Below, one piece after another: positions 10,161-20,159 of a stretch of 64,000 bases of DNA. This DNA comes from Charina bottae. Lineage: Eukaryota > Chordata > Lepidosauria > Squamata > Charinaidae. The notes beneath the pieces are model-generated. The model ran no database searches, was not told the DNA's origin, and saw nothing but the letters and a program-made list of their open reading frames with translations. Position 1 is the first letter of the stretch. Every line of letters starts with the position of its first letter. The position numbers and the translations under genes are program-made. The DNA lies in NCBI GenBank assembly GCA_023362775.1, contig JALMGJ010000008.1, positions 21,578,501-21,642,500 on the forward strand, written 5' to 3'.

Positions 10161-12155
10161 TGTTAGCAGAAGCAAAACCAGTTGTGGAGTGCCTTCAAAA
10201 TGCTCCCAGGGTTTGGCAAGTGAAATTGGTGGCAGTGCCAAGTGCCCTATTTCATTTACATCTAATGTTCATGACCGGTCAGTGCAATTTCTTAGGTGAT
10301 TCCAGCTAGCTGATGCCTTTTTACTTATCTAGATTGCCTCCAAGGAAACCCTGCTTTTTGATTGTTTCATTCCACCAACCCTGTTATCTAGAAATCTAAT
10401 ATAGCAATATACTTCCTGACCTGAAGCCAAGGACACCACTATAGAATCTGGCTGGTGTATGGGCATGTGTGTTGAATTTAGCAAGGACCAAGCATATTTC
10501 CTTGATTGATTTGATTTGATTTATTTTTATGTTTCATAGTAGCTTTACTTAACAGGGTTAATACAGTTTAGATGCATTACTTATATAAACCATCACATTG
10601 CAGTACGTTGCTGCTGTTATAGCGGCTATGTATTTGCTTATATAAAAAATATAGTGAGCAACTGACATTTCATCTAATACTGCAGAGACAAGAGAAGAGG
10701 TTATTGTTATTTCTGGAAAATGAAAAAAGGCTTCATGTCTCAAGAGACTCTGATAAAGGAGGAAGCCAAAGGCCACTGATACTGTGCTGCAGTGGCAGAA
10801 CATCGAACAGCAGAAGCAAAACTACAAAACCCTGAAGTCAATATCAGATTGCTGTACTTGTATTGATTTCTAGAACTGGAGTAATTCCTAGAACCAACAA
10901 AAAAGGTTGGTCCCAGGAACATAGCATGGACATTCAAGGATACCAAATGGAAGTATGTGAGCCTACATGGACACAACATCATATTTAAGTGCCTAAAAAG
11001 GGATACTATTATGAGAAGATTATAGGAGATAACAAGCCAGAGGTCTTATAGAAAAAGAACAGAGAAATTTCTTTTCTCTGTTCTGCCTCATGCTTGGTTT
11101 GGGTTGGCTACCAAAAGTGGAATCATTATGAATAAGGAGTTAGTGTTTAGCATTTATAAGACCTGTAAGGAACTTTGCTCATACTTTTGTCTATATCCTG
11201 TATTGTTATAAATAGGGATATAAAAAGGGATAAAACAAAGATTGATAGTCTCAATCTAATTTTCCTTCAGCCTGCATTTAAGAGAACACTTACATTTTAA
11301 GAAAATTCTTCTACATATCAAAAAACCAAGAACAACCATTGGATGCACTGCCAACAGCCAGGCAGGAAAAATCTAGGTGGCCAGTAGATTGTAATTAAAA
11401 GGGACCAACTCTTTAATGCCATATAGTGGTCAAAACTCCTTTGGGGGTAAAAAAATGATTGGGCTGAGCACTTAGACAGTACAAGCACTGTCCCAGCACA
11501 CGTTCTGTATGGTGGCAGCTTTTTCCACCACTGGTGACAAATCAAATTTCAGCCAGGGAAGCCACCAATCTCTGTGTGGAGAGCAGCATAGCATATTCCT
11601 GTTTTGGATGTATGGTTAAGGGTGGACTGCAGGAATAGCAGGATTTAGGGCAACAGGAGTTCCTCCTGGCTGTCGGACAACAGAAAACCATGGCTGCGTA
11701 TCTACTGTGACTTGTGTGATTTATCAGCATTCTTGGCCATTAATCAGATACAGCTTGCAAGTAAAAACTTAAATACTTAGTGTCACTCTCTAAAAGTTCC
11801 TCCTCCTCCTCCTCCTCCACTAAAATATGTGTGGAACCCATAACACAGATTGGAATCATAGCACATGATGAGTGAAAGTTGAATCATTGCTTCCCAGCCA
11901 AATCCTGCCTTGAATTGCTGGCAACTCATCAAGTCCATTGCCACCAATGATCTCCAATTGCAATGTGAACTAGATTTGGATGTACAGTAGATGTAGAAGG
12001 AAAGCTTCAACTTCTATTCTGCTCTGAATTAGGACCTTAGTTTTGCATAAAGAATAAATACATTGGAAGATAGTAAAAATGATGTCTCCTTCAAGTGAAA
12101 CTTGAGTCTTTGTGAGTTCATGAGCATATCCATGTAGGTTTTTAAGGGGGTCTTT
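10161..12155. other. Unannotated sequence with a small CTC repeat
   Basis: A short CTC/CCT trinucleotide run lies at 11798-11820. All frames here are under 85 codons and not recognisable. No SINE, LINE or RNA gene was identified. Confidence 0.5.
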
Positions 12156-12160
12156 GGAGG

Positions 12161-12949
12161 TGTGCTGGCTCGCCTCCAGAACAGATTGGAGAGTCTTGGC
12201 AGTCGGCCAGAGGTAAGGAATGCAGCCCAGAGTCAGTTTGCAAAGCTAGCCGAGAGAGACAAATCAGTGTGTGCCGATAGTCAACGGAGTGAAGCAAAGA
12301 GTAATCAATAATCCAAACCGGGTCAAGGGTTCCAGAAGTCCAAGCCACGATAATCCAAACACGGTCAGGGGTCCAGAAGTCAAGGTAACGATAATCCAAA
12401 CAGGGTCAGGAACGCAGGCAAGACAGGATACAAGAGTGGTCGCGAAGCCAAACTGCAACGTTGCCCCCACAACTCCCTCACTGCTCCGTTGGTAATTTAT
12501 CAGGAGCTCAGGAGCTGTCCTCTGGGTCCTGCAAAGACTCTCCCTGCCCTCTGCGTAACTCCCTAGCAGCCAGCCGAGCACTTTTCCTCCTGTCCTTTAA
12601 GGCGAGGCGCACACGCCTCCGCCTCTGCCCTTTGGGGGATTCAGGAGAGCTGGGAGGCTGATGGGATCCAGCTGGCTGCTGGCTAAAGGGTGGGGACAAA
12701 CTGCAATCCCCAGCTTGCTCCCCTGTATGCTCAGTTGCTGGCTGCTGGCTAGAGGGTGGGGCCAAACCACCATCCCCAGCTTGCTCTCCTGCAGCCTCAG
12801 GTATTGCTGCCTCCTGCGGTGCTGGGTCATTGTCTGGGCCCGTGTCTGTGTCTGGGGCCTCGCCTGGCTCAATCCCCTGGGGGTTTGCCAGGGGCAGCTC
12901 ATCCTCTGACTCATCGCTGAGGCCCTGGGGCAGAGGCTGAACCAGGACA
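12161..12949 (-). mobile_element. Solo LTR (789 bp) with embedded open frame
   Basis: The unit has TG...CA ends (TGTGCTGGC...CCAGGACA on the plus strand) and a perfect 5-bp duplication ggagg (12156-12160 and 12950-12954). Orientation is inferred as minus because the long open frame runs that way from the very LTR edge. Toward its minus-strand 3' end are about three tandem units of 41-42 bp (12308, 12350, 12391) containing ataatccaaac. No internal retroelement sequence adjoins it. The family is not determined. Confidence 0.75.
12508..12948 (-). CDS. Open frame inside LTR: acidic/Pro-rich then Arg-rich
   Basis: On the minus strand the frame is open from the LTR edge to a stop at 12508-12510, about 146 codons with no clear ATG at its beginning. 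The product would start with an acidic segment (LSDESEDELP), pass through Gln/Pro/Gly-rich sequence with an imperfect internal repeat (AGEQAGDGGLAPPSSQQPA, TGEQAGDCSLSPPFSQQPA) and end in a basic stretch (RRRRVRLALKDRRKSARLAA). The likely reading is that the last ORF of the parent element ran into its 3' LTR. I recognise no domain. GC content is well above that of the surroundings. Confidence 0.4.
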   Translation of the reverse strand, partial: VLVQPLPQGLSDESEDELPLANPQGIEPGEAPDTDTGPDNDPAPQEAAIPEAAGEQAGDGGLAPPSSQQPATEHTGEQAGDCSLSPPFSQQPAGSHQPPSSPESPKGQRRRRVRLALKDRRKSARLAARELRRGQGESLQDPEDSS

Positions 12950-13079
12950 GGAGGGGCTTTACTATTACCTTTTTTTGGAATAGTCCTTTGACTTCCAATA
13001 TACTGTATAACATTGGTGTTACATGGATGTCTCCTATTCAGTCACTAACTAGACACAATCCTGCTTACTTTCTGAATCC

Positions 13080-13099
13080 AGATAACATTAGCCAGTTGC
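13080..13099 (+). repeat. 5' target-site duplication of the full-length L1
   Basis: The sequence agataacattagccagttgc is repeated exactly at 19599-19618. It fixes the left edge of the L1. Confidence 0.92.
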
Positions 13100-14370
13100 G
13101 ACTTTCGCTTCCGGGTGTCGAGCTGAGCAGAGTGCTGAAATGAGGCTCCATGCTTCGTTTCCACGGTTTCCAAATAGCGGCGATTAACAAGGAAGAGAAT
13201 CGCCGGAAAATCACCCTTGGAGAAAGGGGGAGCAAGAGATTTACCACAAGGGCTGCCGGATTTTGCTGCTCTCTGCAGATCCCTGTTTCCACTGCGGGAA
13301 AATGCAGATTGAGCGGCGAAAGGTTGCTGGGCATTATCAACAAGCTCTTTGAAAACCCCGAAGCTGGAAAGTTAAGTAGCTCTCTACTCGACCTTTTAGT
13401 TGCACTATTTAGTTTTCTTTTAAATGTTAATTGCCTAATTAAGCGCTAAGATTTATCTCTGGACTTGTTAAATAATTGCTAGAAGTGGTTTTTTCTTTCC
13501 TGTCAAAGACTGTTAAAAAGTGGGAAGGAAAGTTAATTGACTTTACCAAGAAGGAAGGTGATCTGCCTATTATTCTCACTTTTACTTGGATTTAAAGTTT
13601 CTACTTATTGGCTACTATATGTATATATATATATTACTTTGGGAATATTCTATTTTAATTTTGTTTCTACATGGAATAATCAATATTCTGCCTTCTATTC
13701 TTCTTGGTGAAGATTGTTGGGAAAGAGAAGTGAAAGTGACTTTTACTACTATTTCAGTTTGGCTTGAGTTTCTTACATATGGACAATTATTGGTACTTCT
13801 CTTTTTTGTTCTTTGGAATACTATATGAAAGCCTGGATTTAAATGGAGTGAATAATACTTTATTTTTTAAGACCTTGATGTTGAGATTGCTGCCTGAAAA
13901 AGAAAAAAAAAGAACCCTATTAAATATTCTTTTATATATATAAGTTCCTCTTTTTCTTTCTGAACTTTGAACTCTGTTTGGATTTATTTTTCTGAAAAAG
14001 TCAAGTTATTTAACGTTTAATTTGGATTATTGGATTATGATATGGAAAGTAGAGGCTTTTTTATATGTTTCTATTAACATCTTTCCTTTTTGACTTGTGG
14101 TTGGATTGAAGAATTACAAGTGGGAAGGAGAAATCCTGGGAATATTTACTATTCTTATCTTTGATTTTGACTACAGGAGAACAAAAAGTCCTAGGCTTTT
14201 ATCTTGGGTGTTTGAAACACTGTGGACTTTTATATATAAGGGATTATAAATGAACTAAGAGGAAAAATTTTAAAGGAGCCTATTTGAATTTTTTTTTCTA
14301 GTTCTTTCTTTTTTTCTTTTCTTAACCTTTTGGATATTTGTTTTTTCACCTTTTCTTTTTTCTTTTTATT

Positions 14371-14401
<31 letters not shown>

Positions 14402-14493
14402 ATTTCCCCCCCTTTTTCTAAATAATTATTGTTATATTGTTATATGGTGCTTTTTCCCCCTTTTCTCCCTTTTTTCTTCTTTTTTGCAGGGCT
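13100..14493 (+). promoter_or_regulatory. L1 5' UTR / internal promoter region
   Basis: The first 300 bases are relatively GC-rich with several CpG sites (gcttccgggtgtcgagc). The rest is T-rich and ends in an AAAT microsatellite (about 14380-14401) and a pyrimidine tract just before the ORF1 start. L1 elements drive transcription from such leaders. The exact start site is not visible. Confidence 0.6.
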
Positions 14494-15510
14494 ATGGCAT
14501 CTTTGGGAACGAGACGGGTGGAGAAGGAGAAGAAGAAGGAGACTGGAGGATCACCTATTGATTCTGCTACACCTGCTACATCTGCCTCAGAAACTTTATT
14601 ACCAGAAATGAAAAAGATATTAGAAGCTGTTGCAGCACTAAATAAGAAAATGGATGATCAGAATACAGCAATAAATAAGAAAATGGATGATCAGAATACA
14701 GCAATAAATAAGAAAATGGATGACTCCACGAAGCAGATGGAAGATCAGATTACAGCATTAGACAAAAAAATGGACGATATGAAGAAAGAAATAACCCAAG
14801 AGATTAAACAAGACTTTAAAAAAGAAATTCAAACAGTCGAGGAAGTGGTCAATTCTCTGTCAGGAGAACTTAAAGATACGCAAAGCCAGATGCAAAAATT
14901 AGAAGATAAATCAGAATATGCTATTAAAGAGATTGAACATAATCTAGATATCACAGCTTTAGCAGAAATGAGAGAGAAAGAGCACATCTTGAGATTTAGA
15001 GCAGTTCCAGAACAAGTAGATGAAAATGTGAGAGAAAGGATGATTTTTGAATTGGCTAAATTTCTGGAGACAAGAGAACAAGATTTAGATTTGGAGATAG
15101 ACAAGATATTCAGAGTAAACTCACGTTACGCTAAGGAAAAAAAAGTCCCTAGAGACATATTGATATATTTTGTAAGAAAAGTGACAAAAGAGCAAATCTT
15201 AAGGAAACATTATAATACTAGACTAAACATAGAAGGGAAGGAAATAATTCTATTAAAAGAAATTCCCTTGAGAATATTAAGGAAAAGAAAAGACGATTCT
15301 TTCCTTACAGACAAATTAAGGCAACATAGTATTTCATTCAGATGGGAAAAATTGGAAGGCGTATCATTTGAGTTCAAAGGACAGAGATTCAAAATAACTT
15401 CCATTTTAAAAGCAAAAACTTTTTTTAGAGAAATACAAGAAAGAAATGGGTTTACCAGAAGGAGAATTGACAAAAGGAGGAGAAACATCGAAAGACAAAG
15501 AGAAGACTGA
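14494..15510 (+). CDS. L1 ORF1 protein (RNA-binding, 338 aa)
   Basis: This frame encodes the L1 nucleic-acid chaperone that coats L1 RNA to form the retrotransposition particle. The chosen ATG begins MASLGTRRVEKEKKK; the open frame upstream of it lacks an ATG. Residues about 40-155 are a heptad-rich coiled coil, the trimerisation region. It contains tandem 11-residue repeats (INKKMDDQNTA) around residues 48-100. Residues about 160-245 (EKEHILRFRAVPEQ...RDILIYFVRK) match the RRM of Transposase_22 proteins. Residues 246-315 match the C-terminal domain. The length equals the family norm and the frame is uninterrupted. It is followed 66 bp later by ORF2. Confidence 0.9.
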   Translation: MASLGTRRVEKEKKKETGGSPIDSATPATSASETLLPEMKKILEAVAALNKKMDDQNTAINKKMDDQNTAINKKMDDSTKQMEDQITALDKKMDDMKKEITQEIKQDFKKEIQTVEEVVNSLSGELKDTQSQMQKLEDKSEYAIKEIEHNLDITALAEMREKEHILRFRAVPEQVDENVRERMIFELAKFLETREQDLDLEIDKIFRVNSRYAKEKKVPRDILIYFVRKVTKEQILRKHYNTRLNIEGKEIILLKEIPLRILRKRKDDSFLTDKLRQHSISFRWEKLEGVSFEFKGQRFKITSILKAKTFFREIQERNGFTRRRIDKRRRNIERQRED

Positions 15511-15576
15511 AGATCTATCTGAGAAAGGAGCTACAGGTGTGGACTTAACAAAGGGATTTTAAAGAATAAAACACCA

Positions 15577-18500
15577 ATGGAACTTAAATATCTGACATGG
15601 AACATTAATGGAGCTAATGCTCCACAGAAAAGAAGAAAGATATTTCATTTTTTGAAAAAACAGAAATTGGACATAAGTTGTTTACTTATGACTCATATTT
15701 GTAAAAAAGATACTAAATATTTGATTCAAAAACAGCTTGGAGAAGAATTTATTTCGGCTGGATATAAAAAAACTAAAGGGGTAGTCTTATATGTCCAACC
15801 AAAGTTAAACCCAAAATTGATATTAGCTGATGAAGAGGGTCGATACATTGTAGTAGAAACTAACATACAAGGAACGAAAACACTGATAGTTGGACTTTAT
15901 GCACCGAATATGGATAAAGGAGTATTTTATAAAAACCTGATGGATAAACTTTTGGACTTAACATATGACAATTGGTGTTTCATGGGGGATTGGAATGGGG
16001 TAATTTACCCCAGACTGGATAGACAGTCACAAAAAGAAGTGAAGCAAACACAGGGAAAATTGCCACAAACATTTTTCGACTTGAAAGAGATGTTGGATTT
16101 ACAAGACATTTGGAGATGTATGAATGGGACTTCCAGAGAATTTACATATTATTCAGAGAGATTTAAATCACATTCTAGAATAGATATGATCTTGATATCT
16201 AAAAATTTGATGATGGATATTAACAAAGTTGATATATTACCTAAGACTTTATCAGATCATAATCCAGTAATGTTGACTCTTAAAGGGAAACGGAATGTAT
16301 TTAGATGGAGATTGAATGAGTCGCTACTACGGAATAATGATGTAGTTGATGTATGCAAAAAAAAATTAAGAGTATATTTTCAATTTAATTTGGACAAAGG
16401 GACTAATATTCAAACTGTATGGGAAGCCAGCAAAGCATATATGAGGGGTTATTTTATTCAATACAATGCTCAAATGAGGAAGAAAAAACAAAAAAGAATT
16501 CAATTGATTTTAGATGAAATTAAAAGTAAAGAGTTAGATTTGAGAGATAAACCAATGGATGACACTTTGCTCACTCAAATTAAATTCTTACAAAAGCAAA
16601 TATTAATGATATTAACTCAAGAGATAGAGACTCAAATGAAATTTACAAAACAAAAATATTTTGAACATGCAAATAAACCAGGTAGATGGCTGGCTTATAA
16701 CTTGAGGAAACAAAGACAAAAGAATTTGATTACTAATATTCAACATGAAGGAAAAATTTTGGTGAATAATATGGATATTCAAAAAGCCTTTCATGACTAT
16801 TATTCTAAATTATATAAAAAACAAGATGTCAACTTGGATGAGATTGAAGAATATTTGAACAAACAAAAATTAACTGTTCTTAATGACCAACAAAGATTGA
16901 CATTAAACAATGTTATAACAAAAGAAGAATTGACAAAAGCTTTTAAGAAAATTAGTAGTGGAAAAGCTCCTGGACCAGATGGATTGTCAGCAGCCTATTA
17001 TAAATGTTTTGAAGAGGATTTATGTCTACCTTTGCAGAAGACTATGAATTCTATTTTGGAAACAGGAACTATGCCTGAAACCTGGAAAGAAGCACACATA
17101 ACTTTGATCCCCAAAGAACAACAGGATTTAACATTAACTAAAAATTACAGACCAATATCTCTATTGAATAATGATTATAAGATATTCACAACGATATTAG
17201 CAGAAAGAATGAAGAATATACTTAAGGATTTTATTCATCAAGACCAAGCTGGTTTTCTACCCAAGAGGCAAATACGAGACAATGTTCGAAATATATTAGA
17301 TGTAATTGAATATTTGGAACAACACTATGATAAACAAGCTGCCTTGATATTTATTGATGCGGAAAAAGCTTTTGACAACTTAAATTGGCTTTTTATGTTT
17401 AAAGTACTGGAAAATATGAATTTTGGAGGAAATTTTATAAAATGGATTAAATCAATATATACTTCCACAATTTGCCAAAATAATTGTTAATGGAGAATTT
17501 AGTAAGCCATGTGAAATCCAAAAAGGTACTAGACAAGGTTGTCCATTATCTCCACTTTTGTTTATACTGGTATTAGAGGTTTTACTTAGAGATATTAGAC
17601 AGGATGATGGTATCCATGGTATCAAAGTTAAAAAAGATTATAAACTAAGAGCCTTTGCTGACGACCTAGTCATTACCTTGGAAAATCCACTAGAAGGAAT
17701 TGAAATATTAATACAGAAATTAAAAGACTTTGGGTCGCTAGCAGGGTTTAAAGTGAATTTACAGAAGACAAAAGTTTTGACTAAAAATATGGATTACCAC
17801 CAACAAGAGAAATTGAAAGAAATAACAGGATATTCAATGGAAGAAAAAGTAAAATATTTAGGAGTATACTTAACAACTAAAAATGTTAAATTGTTCAAGA
17901 ATAACTATATTCCACTTTGGATGGATATTAAGAAAGATTTGGAACATTGGGAAAAACTGCAATTATCATTATTAGGTAGAATTTCAGCAATCAAAATGAA
18001 TGTTTTGCCAAGAATTTTATATCTTTTTCAAACACTACCTATATTGGCATCAGAAGAACCTTTCAAACAATGGCAGCGAGATATTTCTAAGTTTATTTGG
18101 CAAGGGAAAAAACCAAGGATAAAATATAAAGTCTTGCAAGATTCAGAGGAAAGAGGTGGACTGGGTTTACCGGATTTGAAATTATATTATGCTGCTTGCT
18201 GTTTAGTATGGATAAAAGAATGGATAGTTTTGAAAAATGAAAAATTATTGAATTTGGAGGGACATGAATTAAGATACGGATGACATGGATATTTGTGGTA
18301 CGACAAAGTGAAAGTTAATGTGGATTTTAAAAATCATTATATTAGAAGATCTTTATTAAGAATTTGGAATAAATATAAATTAATTTTATGTTACAAAAGA
18401 CCTTTATGGATTTCTACACAAGAAGCATTTTATAGAACAGAAGTAAGAGTTAAAGATAAATGGTTGACTTACAAAGATCTTTTAAAAAAAGAACAAGGAC

Positions 18501-19336
18501 AATATAAAACTAAATCAAAAGAAGAATTGGCCTCTGAAGGATATACTTTCCAATGGCTTTCATATATGCAACTTGTAGAAAAATTTAAATCAGACAAAAA
18601 AGACTTTGAATTTGAACAAAATAAATCGGAATTTGAGATACAACTATGTGAGACAGATGACCATTTAATTGCCAAAATGTATAAATTATTGTTAAAAGGT
18701 GAAATGGTAGAGGAACAAGTTAAAGATTGTATGATTAAATGGGCAAAAAATATTGGTCATAATATTCAAATGCAACAATGGGAAGATATGTGGACTAAAG
18801 GATTAAAATTTACTCTGTGTTATAATTTGAAGGAAAATTTCTACAAAATGATGTACAGATGGTATATGACCCCACAAAAGTTAGCTAAAATGTATGGGAA
18901 TGTATCCAACTTATGTTGGAAATGTAAAAAAAAAGAGGGGTCATTTTATCATATGTGGTGGACTTGTGAGATTGCTAAGAAATTTTGGACTCAGATACAT
19001 TCATTGATGCAAAATATTTTACAAATTCAAGTTCCATATAAACCAGAATTATTTTTATTGGGAATAACAGAAGAACAAATAGGAAAGAAATTTACAAGAA
19101 TTATGCAATATATGGTTACAGCAGCAAGACTTATATATGCACAAAATTGGAAAAACCAGACTATACCTACAATACAGGACTGGATGTTAAAAGTAATGGA
19201 AATGGCAGAAAACGATAAATTGACATGTTTATTAAAAGAAAATACAAATTATTATTTTCTTAAAGAGTGGAAAACATTAATGGACTATTTACAAAATGCA
19301 GGAGGGGTAAAGCTTATATGGGGTTTTGAAGATTAA
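15577..19336 (+). pseudogene. L1 ORF2: endonuclease and reverse transcriptase, disrupted
   Basis: ORF2 nicks target DNA and reverse-transcribes L1 RNA. It starts MELKYLTWNINGAN. The endonuclease shows GDWN (137-140) and SDH (226-228), but the usual catalytic Gln-Glu-Thr-His block reads LMTH (37-40), so the Glu is missing. The RT shows GPDG (466-469), NYRPISLLN (523-531) and FIDAEKAFD (592-600). A one-base frameshift near 17470 precedes RQGCPLSPLLF and the catalytic FADD, which lie in the frame open to 18280. A TGA at 18281-18283 then interrupts it, after which the same frame continues to 19336. The C-terminus carries a Cys-rich segment (CWKCKK...HMWWTC). Total length, about 1250 codons, is normal for L1. 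Confidence 0.9.
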
Positions 19337-19573
19337 AATATACATAAATTGATATATTAGACAGGAAATGCTCTACAATGTTATATATAGACCTAGCATG
19401 TAAGAGACTATTTTTTAAATCACTATGACCAGAGATAAATCGGAAGTTCTAATTTCTATGTTTCATCTTTCTCTTTTTCTAGTTACTTTACTACACTTTT
19501 TTCTTTCTTTCTTTGATTTGTATTTCTATTTCTTTTTTCTTTTCAACCTTTTATCTATGTATATTTAAAATTC

Positions 19574-19579
19574 AATAAA
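19574..19579 (+). terminator. L1 polyadenylation signal
   Basis: An AATAAA lies about 12 bp before the terminal A-run and the 3' target-site duplication. It is preceded by a pyrimidine-rich 3' UTR (19440-19560). Confidence 0.8.
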
Positions 19580-19598
19580 ATATATTATTAAAAAAAAA

Positions 19599-19618
19599 AG
19601 ATAACATTAGCCAGTTGC
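19599..19618 (+). repeat. 3' target-site duplication of the full-length L1
   Basis: This is identical over 20 bp to 13080-13099. Confidence 0.92.
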
Positions 19619-19685
19619 TACCACCTGCTGGGCCCTTAGGTAGCTGAACTGTATGATGCACATTTCATGTATTATTTGATTCTGA

Positions 19686-19805
19686 CTGGAGGTGACAGAC
19701 TCAACCATGGGGGAGCTGGGGATGGTGACGGCCGACAGGAAGCTCTGGCGTGGGCTGGTCCATGAGGTCACGAGGAGTTGGAAATGACTGAACGAATAAA
19801 CAACA
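19686..19805 (+). mobile_element. 5'-truncated Bov-B (RTE) LINE, 120 bp
   Basis: The sequence matches the reverse complement of the 3' end of the Bov-B copies at 37351 and 44030 (ggtgacggccgacaggaag, gaacgaataaacaacaa). A perfect 12-bp duplication atttgattctga flanks it (19674-19685 and 19806-19817). It is a short dead-on-arrival insertion. Confidence 0.85.
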
Positions 19806-19817
19806 ATTTGATTCTGA

Positions 19818-20159
19818 GACACAGAGTCAGAGGCACCTGCTTTCTGTCTTCCAGTTTGTTTTGAATCACTGTTAAAAAGATACTGTAATATAAATTTGAT
19901 CTGTCTCAAAACTCGTGTCAAGCAGAATCAGTAATTTTAAAGTTATTTTAAGGATTACTTGTAATCTCTCCTGCCAACTGCTTTCCAGATGTGATGGACA
20001 TCATTTCTTAGAATTTGTAGCCAGGCTTTTCATTCTGAAAGGTTATTAGGCTGGAGAAAGCTGCTTTAAAGGTTTTATCATATGTAAATAAATGTTTCAC
20101 TCCAAGCCTGGCTGGCAGCTCGACAAGTCAGAATTTCTCAGAGCTCTGAGACCTGGCTG
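19818..20159. other. Unannotated sequence
   Basis: This lies between the Bov-B fragment and the L1 derivative. No gene or repeat was recognised. Confidence 0.45.

Larger units (their letters stand above)
13100..19598 (+). mobile_element. Full-length L1 retrotransposon (about 6.5 kb)
   Basis: A perfect 20-bp target-site duplication brackets a 5' UTR (13100-14493), ORF1 (14494-15510), a 66-bp spacer, ORF2 (15577-19336), and a short 3' UTR with an AATAAA signal (19574-19579) and an A-run. The left end is not 5'-truncated relative to ORF1, so this is a complete insertion. ORF1 is open. ORF2 has one frameshift, one nonsense codon and an altered endonuclease residue, so the copy is probably inactive but not ancient. 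It is the best-preserved L1 in the window. Confidence 0.93.

Noticed and set aside
9768..10309. 157-codon and 114-codon frames on opposite strands
   Set aside because: Both are driven by the TTCCC/CTCCC microsatellite and its flanks, with no protein-like sequence outside it.
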